Shown here piece after piece: positions 22,601 through 33,422 of a stretch of 64,000 nucleotides of DNA; position 1 is the first letter of the stretch, and each line of letters starts with the position of its first letter. A program made the position numbers and the translations under genes. The notes beneath the pieces were generated by a model. That model was not told where the DNA came from. It saw only the letters and a program-made list of their open reading frames with translations, and ran no database searches. Origin of the DNA: Micractinium sp. NFX-FRZ (taxonomy: Eukaryota; Chlorophyta; Trebouxiophyceae; Chlorellales; Chlorellaceae); the NCBI GenBank assembly GCA_029339195.1, contig JAPTJF010000220.1:33929-97928 (forward strand), given 5' to 3'.

Positions 22601-25600
22601 CGCAGGGCTGTGGGTTGCGCCGCGCGCCAGCAACCTGCTCCGCTTGTGGCAGGTAGATCCATCCCTGCCCTGGCTCATCCTGCACTCCTCCCGTTTGTTC
22701 TGCCTCTGCAGGCGCCCGGGCAGGCGGCCAGCTGCCGGTGGGGCAGTACGCTGAGGTGGAGGTGCTGATGCAGGCAAGTTCGGCCAGCAGGCCTGCTCAT
22801 GGTTAAAATTGGTTCCTTGGGGAAACAGATTCCAGTGGTTTGCCACGCTCGTTAGCGGCATTGCTTTCCTTGCCCCTGCGCTTTCTTGCCCTGCTGCGCT
22901 GTTGTACACCCCGCCTGCCAGCACAGCTGCCCACAACCAGCGCCCCGCCCCTTTTTGCCCCTCTTTACCTGCTGCAGTGCCTGGTCGCCACCCGGGACCC
23001 GATCCCAACGGGAGGCCAGGATATCTTCACCACCTGCATCAAGAAGGCTTTTGGTGAGCCGGCCGGGTGATTCCGCCAGATTACATGCATCTGGGGTGCG
23101 GGCTGTGCGTCCCTGCTAGCTGGTGTGTGTAGGAGTGTCTTCCGCAGCGCTCCTGTTCCCGTCTCCTCTGCGCCCCTGCTCCATCCACCGCCCTCTCTCA
23201 GCTGACCAGCTTCTTGCTTCCCCTCCCGTCTCCGCCCCCCGACCCCTGGGTCCCCATTTCCCTCTCTCCGCTCGCCCTTCCCCCTGCCTGCAGGCGCCCG
23301 CTTCCCGGCTGACCTGCGCCGCCTGCAGGGCGAGCTGTGGGATGAGGACCTCAGCCTGGACTTTGACTCAATGATGGGGGAGCAGCGCGACAGGGTGGGT
23401 TGGTGGGTGGCAGGGTGGTCTGGTCGGCGGGCGGGGCCTGACGGGGTTGGACGGCAATGATGTGCGGTGCCTGCACATAGGGGCTCACTGCACACAGAGG
23501 GCTCCGCCCTTGCAGCGGGCGCTCACTTAATCCTTCGTGGTTGTCGGCCTTGCGCTCACGCCTGCGCCTGGGGACCCCCTCGCCTGCCAGCCCTGAAACG
23601 CCACACTGGCACTGGGATCACCTCGCTGCCAAGCCATCACTGTTTCACACTGCCCCGCTGGATGCTGACATGAGGTGTCTGCCAAGACTTGCGACATCAT
23701 CTCACTGCCACGTCACCTCCCTGCCCCGCAGGATGCCGACATCGAGGTGTCTGGAGAGACGCCCGACTGCAGCACTGGGCCGCTGGCCTCGGGGCCCTCC
23801 AACCCCTCTGTGCAGCGCGCACGGCGTGAGCCCAGGGGCCAGCCCCCCGCCGCCGCCCACCCCAGCATCCTCGGGAGAGCGGGCAGCGGGCAGCGGGAGG
23901 CGTCTGGCAGGGAGTGCACCAGCGGCCGCCCGTCGGCGGGCACCGCCCGTGCCAGCGGCAGCTTCATGAGCGGTGCGTGGGGCGGCAGGGTTGGTGGGCT
24001 TCTTGCTGGTTACTCATCACTTGTGTCTGCTGTGCCTGCTGCCTGTGCCAGACCTGTGGTTGGGCCGCCCTCACTACGGCATGTGCTGAGCCTCATCCCC
24101 ATCCACCCACCTGCCTGCAGGCGAGCACAGCGGCGTGCACGGCGGCGTGAGCGGCGTCCCTGCTGCGGCCCGCTCGGGCGCTGCTGCAGCGCTCACCGCC
24201 ACCAGCCGTGGGGCGCTGGTCAACTTGGGGCACATCAAGCAGAGGTGGGGAGGGGCCAGAGGCCTGGGCAGCTGGGTTGCAGGCAGCTGGGTGGAAGGCT
24301 GGCAACTGGTAGTTGGGTCGACCAAGCGTGCTGCGCTTTGCTGCGCTTCTCAGTCGACCACTCTTGTGGGTCTTGACTTGATGGCCCGTTCCTGACTTTA
24401 GTTGCATGTTTCTGGCACGTATCAGCCTTCCTATTAACTGACTATTGATGCTATTGATCTCACATTGTCCCTGGCAGGTACAACAACACCAAGCTGCTGG
24501 AAATGCAAGTTCGGTCCAAGGTGCCCGCCAACCTTCTGCAGAAGAGCAAGCTGAAGCACGCCACCGCCAGCAGCCGGCTGCCATCCAAGCCAACAGCTGC
24601 AGCAACTGCAGGCGGCGCAGGCAGCAGCCGTGCAGCAGCTGCAGTGGCAGCTGCCAACAGGAGCCGTGCAGGTGGTGCAGCGACGGCGCCGGCCCCCACC
24701 CCGCAGCTGGCACCGCGGCCGCCACGCGAGCAGCAGCAGCGGCGGCAGGTGCCCGCAACTCCCGACAGCCGTGGCAAGCGACTGCGGGAGGCGGCAGCTG
24801 TCGCAGCCACAGGGGAAACCCAGCGGCAGCAGCAGCAGCAGCAGCAGCAGGCATCAATGATGTCCGGCGAGAACATCACCTCACCAGACAACATCCAGCT
24901 GGCAGCTGCAGGGCAGCTGCACCCTGGCACTGGCGGTGCTGGCGCAGCAGCTGCGGCCTCTGGCATGGAGGTCATTCCTGACACAGACGTCCGCCCCGCG
25001 CTGCCGCGGGCGCCCGCACTGGCGGCGGGAGCAGGAGCAGCAGGCGGAGGCCTGATGCGCAGCCCCTCCATGCGCCTCAACTTTAGTGAGTAACAGGCTG
25101 CCTGCCTGCCTGCCTGCTTGGCGGCCTGCCTGTCTGCCTGCTTGTTTGCTTGCCCAACTGCCTGTCCGCCTGCCAGTGCGCGCACAGTCGTAGGCTGCCC
25201 TACTTGCCTTCGGTGCTGCATGCACTTTTGGCTTTGCCACCCTCAGCACATGGCTTGACTGCAAACCAACAACTGACTCATGAATGATCACCCCGTTTCT
25301 GCCCGCCGTCCGCAGACGCCGTGCCTGCTCCAGCGCTGCTGGCACCAGGCGCCATCCTGGCCTCCCAGCAGCCGGCAGGCAGCGCCAGCACCTCTCCCGC
25401 CGGCGCAGCAGCCGCAGCCGCACCCCAAGTGCCCACGTGGATGATTGCTGCCACGAAGGCAGCCAAGGGTGGCAGTCGTGGGGGCACAGCCATGCCTACA
25501 GTGGCGTCCTTTGGCGCGCTGGCAGCGGCTGGCTTGGTTCCCCTGCTGGCTGAGCCCTCTGCCGCAGCGCCAGTGGCAGTGGCGGCAGCCGAGGCGGCAG

Positions 25601-27713
25601 GAGATGAGGAGGCACCAGACGCAATGGAGTGTGACCCACCCGCGGCCTCCATCCCTGCCAGCCCTGAGGCCGAGTCTCTGCCCCAGCTGCAACCCTCTGC
25701 ACAGCAGGAGGCAGCCGGCGGCAGCCCAGCAGCAGAGGCAGGCGCAGAAGCAGAGGCAGAGGCAGAGGCACCCGCTCAGATGGAACAGGAGGCTGTGGAG
25801 CAAGAGGCAGCGGCATGCGCCCCCACAGCGGCCGCACGGGGTCGCAGCAGGAGCAGGGCAGCGGCTGAGGAGGGGGCGGCAGCAGCAGCTGAGCCGGCCC
25901 CCACCACGGCCATCCGCACGCGCACCAGGAGCGCGGCAGCGGCAGATGCAACAGCTGAGGCACCGCCAGCGGCCACCAAGGGCACCCGCGGTCGCAGCAG
26001 GAGCAAGGCTGCGGCAGCATCAGAGGAGGCAGAGGCAGCTGCACAGCCAGCTTCCACCACCGCTCGTGCACGCAGCATAAGCAAGGCTGCGGAAGCAGCA
26101 GTGGCGGAGGCAGAGGCAGATGCGCAGCCAGCATCCACCAAGGGCGCCCGCGGTCGCAGCCGGAGCAAAGCTGGGGCAGCAACAGGGGAGGCAGAGGCAG
26201 ATGCGCAGCCAGCATCCACCACCGCTCGTGCACGCAGCATTAGCAAGGCTGCGGAAGCAGCAGCGGCGGACGCAGAAGTTGAGGCTGTGGCAAAGGCACA
26301 GGCGGAGGCAGCCCCTGCTACAGCTGCCCACACGCGCAGCAGGAGCCGCGGCAAGCAAGCTGCTGATGCAGCCACCCCAGCTGGGCAGCAGGCAGGCAAG
26401 CAGGCGGCCAATCCCAGCAGCCGGCCGGCAACAGGCGGGGCCGCCTCTGCGCAGACTCCCGGCGAGGGGCAGCAGGAGCAGGATGCGGCGGCCCCTGCCA
26501 GCGGACGGCGGGCCACGCGCAGCACCCCGGTGGCGGTGCCATTGCAGGATCAGCCAGAGGCTGCCACCTCTGGGCGCAGGCGTTCCGACAGGCTCACCCC
26601 GGTGGCAGCGCCAGCATCTGAGGAGCCAGCAGCAGGCGTTGCCTCTGGGCCGCACCGCCGCTCACCCAGGCTCACGCCAGGCGGGCTCGAGCAGCCTGTG
26701 GCAGCACAGCAGCAGCCCCAGATGGCTCAGGGCAAGCAGAGCGGCCGCCGCAAGTCTGGTGCTGGTTGCACGCCAGGTGCAGCTGGCGCTGGCTCCGCAG
26801 CTGCGGTTGAAGAGCCGGCGGCAGCCAGCGGCCGCGGCAGGAAGCGCCGCGCTGCCGAGCCTGCAGGCCAAGCAGAGCCGCAGGAGGTGTCAGCCGCGGC
26901 AATGCCTCAGGATGAGCAGGTAGAGCAGCCAGTGATGGCTGCAGAGCAGCTTGCCAGTATCGCTGCCAAGCTCGGCTGCAGCAAGTGCAAGCAGTGCCGG
27001 ACCGGTTGCGCCGCCTGCCGCCCCGCTGCGGTGGTCGCTCTGGTGAGTGCCTCTTTGACTCCCACCCCCTGTGTTACTCCTGCCTGACGCTGCCACGCAT
27101 ATAAGCATGCTGTGATGCCTGCTGTGCCCTGCTGCCCTTTGCTTCCGTGCCGGGGCTGGAAGCCTTGCTTTCCCACTCTTCTTTCTCGGCATTCCCCTGC
27201 ACTCCCTGCTCCCTTGGCACCTGCAGGAGGAGGCGGGCCTGCAAGAGCTGATGGCGGGTGTGCGCTGGCACGGTGAGTTGCCTGCCAAACGGGAGAGCTG
27301 CCCTGCTTACAGCCTTGCTTCTCGCACCAGCTGAGACTCATGCGCCATACCACCCCTCGCTGGTGCAACTCCTCCTCAGGCGTTGCTCTACAACATACTC
27401 CACTCTCCATCTCAACATGCTCCACTAACGTGCTTCACTCCACATCTCCACCCTCCTGCTTGTTGTGCCTGCCCCCGCAGGCAAGTGCCGTGGCAGTGGC
27501 TGCGCTGAGTGCTGGGCAGCAGTGGTTGCTGCACTGGCGGCTGCGCCCGCTGGCGAGGCAGCACCGCCAGCTGGTGAGCCGAGGCCGGAAGCTGAGGAGG
27601 CAGCGCCGGCAGTTGAGGAGGCAGCGCCAGCGACAAGCGGCAGCCCTGGGCCAGCGCGCAAGCGCCGCCACACGCGGCACAGTGCCGGGGCGGCTGATCT
27701 GCTGGCCCCAGCT

Positions 27714-27744
<31 letters not shown>

Positions 27745-30700
27745 GCGCTGAGCCCGCTGCAGAGGCAGCAGCAGCAGAGGCAGATGCCCATGGCGATGCT
27801 GACATGGCAGAGGTTCCAGCAGAGCAGGGCGTGGCTGCAGAGCAGCCCGACGCCAGCAAGCCGCGCAGCAGCCGGAAGGCAGCAGCCAAGGGCGGCACCG
27901 CCCCTGCGCAGGCCTGCAAGCCAGCCACGCGCCGCACCCCTGCAGCAGCGCCAGGGCAGGAGGAGCAGGAGCAGGGGCAGGCCACGGAGGCAGCACCGCC
28001 GTCCACTGCCTCCCGCCGGGGCCGCAGCGCCAGCAGGCGCCAGGGCCTGGAACCGGCCCCAGAGTCGACGCCGCCATCCACTGCACCTCGCCGCGGGCGC
28101 AGCGGCAGCAGGACGCAGGCGGGGACGGAGGCAGCGCCGCCCACCGTCCGGCGAGGGCGCAGCGCTGGTCCCCCTGAGCAGGGGATGTATGCCTCACCCA
28201 CCGCTGCAGCCGTTGCAGTCAAGAGCCGATCCCGTAGCAAGAGCAAGGGCAAGGGCGGCGCAGCAGCGGCTTCTCTGGCTGTGGTCACTGCTGCTGCAGC
28301 TGCGGCTGAGGCAGCCGAGGCAGCAGCAGTGGCTGGCATGCAGCCGGCTGCCCTGGCAGCAGCAGCAGAGGGCGCAGCAGAGATGGACGTGGATGGCACG
28401 GCCCCTGCTGCGGCGCCCCCAGTGCCTGCCTCCCTTGAGGCAGCTGCGGCAGCTCTGGCAGCAGCAGTGGCACCCGCAGTTCAGCCAGCAGCGCCAGCGC
28501 CTGTCCCCAGTGCTACCGACCCTGTCGCGGGTGCCATGGCGGCTGCTGGTGCCTTGGCGGAGGAGCTGGATGCCGAGGCGGGAAGGGACATGGCGGGGCA
28601 GCAGCAGCAGCAGCTTCAGCAGGTGCCGCTTGGGATTGAGGACATCCTGGCTGCGTCAGTGGTGCCCTCTACAGCCGACGCTGCAGCAGTGGCAGCCGCC
28701 GCCGTGCCTGATGCGGCAGCGCCAGAGGTGGCACCTGCTTTGCGTGGCCAGCCGGAGCAGGAGGAGGAGGATGGGGATGGGCCGGAGCAGCAGCTAGGGC
28801 AGCGCAGGCGGCTGTCTGGCAGCGGCTTCTCCACTGGCAAGCGCCTAGGCTTCATGCAGACTTCGTCTGCCTCGGTGAGCGACTGACAGTACTGCTTGCA
28901 CCCCCACCTGCTTGCCCCTTCTGTTGTGTCTGTGGCTTGCCTCGGCTGCGCTTGCAGCTATCTTTCAGTTTGCTGCTGCGGCAGCACGCTGAATGCAGCT
29001 TGCATCTGCTGGTGCATTCAGCAGCTGCGTGGCACGCCGCAGTCGCCATGTTGCCGGGATCCACAATGCCGGCCTGTGTGTGCCTGCCCACTGTCCCCAG
29101 CGCATGTCTCACCCCGCTGCTCCTCTTTCGCACTTGCACCGCCCCCCGTGCCTGCAGGCGCGCAAGCGCGGCGCCAGCAGCCAGGCGACCAGTGGGCGTC
29201 CGAAGCGGGCAGCGTCCGGTGCGTCCGTGCCAGCACCCTCATCACGCCATGCCAGCCGCTCACCAGTGCCAGCTCTGCTGCGCCAGAGGGCTGCCGAGTC
29301 GGGCGGGGCCTCTCAGCCAGGCTCGCCGTATGAGGGTGCCTACAGCTTTGCAGAAGAGGAAGGTGACTCTGCAGCGGCAGGGGCAGGGGCAGGGGCGGCC
29401 CAGGCTGCTGAGCTGGCAGCCGAGCGCGCTGGCGCAGCAGCCGGGGCGGCAGCAGCGGCGACGGCAGCCGGGGCGGCTGCCAAGGGAGCCGCAGCAGCAG
29501 CGGGTGACGCCGTCATCGAGCAGGGTGAGGCGGCTGCACCCGCCACTGGCCCGTTCCAGGTTGTGGGCAGCCCCGAAGTGTCGGCAGCCGGCCAGCCAGC
29601 GCGCTACAAAGAGGCGCTGGAGCAGGTGCAGGCGATGGCACACAAGGCGGCAGCAGTCCGACAGCAGCAGCAGCGGCAGCAGCAGGAGGACTCAGATGAC
29701 TCCTGCCCAGAGTCTGCCATGCACGACAGCCAGCTCATGCCGCAGTCCCCTGCTGAGGTGGCCGGGCCGGCAGCCGCCAGCGCAGCTGCCGCAGCGGCGG
29801 CGCGCTCCCAAGCGCCCACCCCGCAGGCCAAGCAGCGGCGCCTGTCGCCCGGCGTCGCCGCCGTGCCCGCACAGCCGCTGCCGGATGGCATGGGCAACAA
29901 GCAGTTTGGCTCTGGCACAGAGAAGCCCAGCCTGCTGCTGCCACAGCAGGCGCAGCAGCCCAGCGCAGGGCTGCGGCCGCCGGTGGTTGGTGACAAGCTG
30001 GCCCTTGCGGTGCGTGGCTCCCAGCTGGGCTCCCTCAAATTTGAGGAGGCCACGGTGCAAGGTGAGCGAGACACGAGCATGGGTTGACCACTGAACTGGT
30101 CACGACCAGGTGCCAGGTGCCGCTGCTTTTGCTGCCGCCCTGCAGTGCAGGCCACTAGCTTCATGCTGCTGGCGGGTTTGAACGGTGCTTGCAAGCGTGC
30201 CGCATCCATAGGCTGACTATCGAGTGTGTTTACCCGGCCTCTTGTGCAGAGTTGCTTCCTGTGGAGGGGGCTCCCGCCCCCGCCAGTGCACCCTTTGTGC
30301 TGCCACTGCTGGTTGAGTGAGTGCCCACTTGCATGTGTGCTCCTCAGCCTGCCACCCAACCGCCAGCCGCATGCCTCTACCGCTTTGCGTCTCCACGCCC
30401 TGCAGTTATTCCCTCAAGCCTGCTTTGCTTCCAGCCTGCCATCTGTGCACCGCAGACTGCATCCCTCGTTGCACCCTGGCAGTTTGACCTAGCGCGCCCT
30501 GCATGCCCCGCCCACTCCGCCACATCCGTGCAGGCTGCCTCGCGCAAACCTTGGGATCGAGGTGCAGCTCAGCTCAGCCAACTTTGTCGCGGCGTGGCAG
30601 CCGCTGACCCAGCTGCACCAGTGGCAGTGGCTGCAGCCTCAGGGGGAGGCGCAGCTGCGGGCCCTGCAGCTGCGGGCCGACCAGCAGCGGCTGGCAGTGC

Positions 30701-32829
30701 AGAGGCAGGAGCTGGTGGAGCAGGAGGGGCGGCTGGTGCAGCAGATGGAGGCGGCCCAGGACCCCAAGTACCGGCATGTTGTGGTGAAGCAGCTGGCAGG
30801 TGTCTTGCTGCAGAGGGAGACGCTGGCACTGGAGCTGGTGGGCGCTTACCGTCAGGAGCAGCTGCTGCTGGAGGGGCTGGTGAAGAGGCAGCCCACGGAT
30901 CGGGCGCTGGAAGCAGAGCAGCTCGGGCTGCTGAATGACAGGCTGCAGCAGCTGGAGCTGGTGGTGCAGCAGCTGGCGGGGGAGTTGGATGATCGGCAGC
31001 AGGAAATGCTACGGCGGCAGCTGCGGCAGCAGCAGCAGGCACAGCCTCAGGCCCCTGACTCCACTACCTCGATTCGCAGCGCAGCTCCGGGGGCAGCACT
31101 GCTGCCGCCTGCTGAGGCACCGGGCGAGACGCAGCGGCACAACGCGGCGGCGCGGCAGCAGGAGCGGCGCAGCAGCATCGACAGCTTGGTGCTGCCGCAG
31201 TCGGTGCAGCAGCTGCGGAAGCGGCAGGAGCAGCAAGGGCAGGAGCAGGAGCAGCCGGCGCCCTCTGCTACGCCCCGCGCTCGCCAGCTGGCATACCCGC
31301 TCAGCCCGCCCGCTGCCGCGCCTCAGCCGGTGGCTGTTCCGGGCAGCGCAGCGCGCGCTGCCGGGCGGCCCCCGCTGCCGGCGCACCCTTTTGCGGCAGT
31401 AGGAGCTCCACAGGAGATTCAGTCACCCGCCCGACTGGGGCTCTGCTCTGGCTTTGCCCAGCACCGGGGCTCTCCCGCACGTGCGCAGCTGCTGCGCTCG
31501 CCAGCGCAGGCGCGGCCGGCAGCGCCGTCACCGTCACCGCTGCGCCGCCTGCCTCCCCTCTCTGTCATCTCTGCTCAGCTGGCTTCCCCAGCCCCGGCGG
31601 CATGCCAGCCCCAGCAGCCGCAGCAGCAGCAGCAGCCCCTGCCAGCCACGCAGGAGCAGCTGCCCGCCACGCAGGCACAACTGCCAGCCACTCAGCCGCA
31701 GCAGGCCGGCGCCGCACCCCTGCCCGCCACACAGCCTCACGTGCCCGCCTTGCAGGCAGACAGCCAGCTGGCGGCGGCAGCAGCAGCCGCAGCGGCTGAG
31801 GCCCTGCAGGACGCTTTTGGGGGCGCGCCCGCACAGCATGGCCAGCAGCACGACGCACACACGCAGCCCTGCCGCAGCACTGAGCAGAGCATGGGGGAGG
31901 CAGCCATGCAGGCGCTTCTCGATCGCATTCGGTGGGAAGCTGCTCGAGTCACCGTGGCTGGCGCCCCTGGCGGCAGCAGCAGCGGCAACGTCGGCCCGGC
32001 TGACCCAGCGCAGCAGGACGGCTGCGTGCTGCTGTACTGCACCAAAACCTCGGGCCCGGCAGGCCTGCCCATGCTGATGCAAGCGCTGGTGCTGGAGACC
32101 CGGGCGCTGCAGGACACAAGCCCCGGCAAGCGGGTCAGGTGAGGTTGATTGTTGTGAAAGGATGGGCCAAGCAGTGCCGGCATGGGCCGGCGCCACGCCG
32201 CAGGTCGAGAAGCATCATTGTACCCCAGCGTGCCGCATGCACACTGGGTGATCACAGCGTAATGCCGGCGTAGCATATCGGGTTACCTCACCAACATGCC
32301 AGGCGCGCCACGTTTCCCGCGGCCTGGTCCCTGCCCCTTCAGTACACCAACTCTCACCATGCTCGTGCACCCCCTCCCTCAACCCTCCCCTGCAGCCACC
32401 GGTGCCGGGCGGTGGTGCTTGCCAAAGGGCTGCAGGGCGGCATTCTGGAGCCCACCCAAGCCCTGGAGACTGTCGAGCTCGAGCTGGGGCAGTCCTGGCA
32501 CCAGGAGAAGGAGGAGGGGGTGCGGAAGATGCGGCAGTGGCATCCCCTGGGCCGCGTGTCGCAGGCGACACGTGAGTGCACAGGTGGCGGTAGGCGGGGA
32601 GGGAGGCGGCCAGGCGGGGAGGGGGACGCGGCGCTGCAACTGGCTGGGTTGCGCGCAAGGTGCCATGGCGCTTGTGCAGCATGGTCTGTAGTTAGAAGCG
32701 CAGCAGCACAGCGCTCCACGTGGTCTTCTTAAGAAGGTAGATTGTGGATGCCAACCTGCCCCGCCCCGCTCCTGCCAACCCACTGCAGTCTCGGAGGTGG
32801 CGGTCGCCGTGGCAACACAGCAGGCGTAA
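19671..32829 (+). CDS. Giant protein with Treslin/TICRR-like N-terminus
   Basis: Nineteen exons join in phase from ATG 19671 to TAA 32827: 19671-19911, 20063-20848, 21072-21229, 21436-21615, 21901-22420, 22712-22773, 22978-23053, 23295-23394, about 23733-23969, 24121-24244, 24480-25089, 25315-27042, 27227-27271, 27481-28875, 29158-30060, 30250-30317, 30532-32139, 32395-32570 and 32788-32829; about 3,000 residues. The N-terminus (MRRLFVVLDLSLL... HVSWGYALYDS; later DGLLVLLTPGLSS... HVQDFVG) resembles the vWA-like start of Treslin/TICRR, the metazoan Sld3 counterpart that loads CDC45 at origins. Residues about 350-700 hold a basic helix (ARRRLRVQHRQLAKQRQ) and LLQQIRSLVETCYSSM. The middle (25.3-28.8 kb) is Ala-rich and disordered, with SR-type repeats, RLTP motifs and a Cys cluster. 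The C-terminal part is a Gln-rich coiled coil (30.6-31.0 kb). The Treslin call is from pattern only. The join at 25089/25315 (GTGAGT donor, phase 1) matters: without it this would be two genes. Confidence 0.6.
25830..26360 (+). repeat. Coding tandem repeats with RGRSRSK / RARSISKAAE modules
   Basis: Within the giant protein, units of about 30 residues alternate between T(K/R)G(T/A)RGRSRSKA and TTARARSISKAAEA, spaced by Ala/Glu-rich linkers (AEADAQPAS). About six units are visible; two are nearly identical at DNA level (26040-26130 and 26200-26270). Confidence 0.85.
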
Positions 32830-33422
32830 CGTCGACACGGCAGACAGGCCACAGCACCGGGCCTCTGCATTGCGCTTAGCTTACACAGGGTGTAGAAAAG
32901 CTCGGCAGGTAGCCAGGCAGTACATCAGCTGGCACCGTTTCATGCCTGCGTGCTTCGTCGCATATCATTCTTGGGGGTTTTATTGGGTGTTGGCCTGTCT
33001 GCTGTAACATGCAGCACAGCTGCTGTAATGCAGCTCGGTGAGTCGTTCCCAGCACTCCCGGCAGCCGGTGGGGCCACCAACATGCCAGGCGTCGGCGGCA
33101 GTACAGCAGGGCAGGTCGCCGGCCGGCGTGCTTCGACACGCAGCTCGCCGTGGACGTGCACCTTCCCTTTGTTGTGCTCTGGGGTCCCTGTTCCGGCGAC
33201 GAGGTGCGCGGTTCCATCCTTCCATGATTGCAAGTTGCTTGCTGCTGGCCGAACATCTGGCGGATAAAACTACGTTGCCCGCGCCATCTAGCGTGATTCC
33301 GAGCCCCGCCGCGCAGCTGCGAGAGCGGCGGCTCTGGTCCCACCCCCCGCCACGCTGCCGCCAGTGCCGCCCACCCCGGCCTCGCCTCCCTTTTGCAGCA
33401 AAGCACAGCAGTAGCGGCTGTC
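32830..33422. other. Intergenic region with TGTAA
   Basis: TGTAA at 33003-33007, 174 bases after the giant gene's stop, is a likely poly(A) signal. A ttttgcag acceptor at about 33390-33397, just before the MYND A start, hints at a 5' UTR intron. Confidence 0.45.

Noticed and set aside
25090..25320. End of the Treslin-like gene at the TAA after LNFSE
   Set aside because: The stop lies inside a perfect GTGAGTAA donor. Splicing to 25315 keeps the frame, and all later exons also join in phase.
26020..28400. Long minus-strand and alternate-frame open frames opposite the Ala-rich region
   Set aside because: GCN-rich repeats keep several frames open. Only the plus frame has matching splice sites and the Cys cluster.
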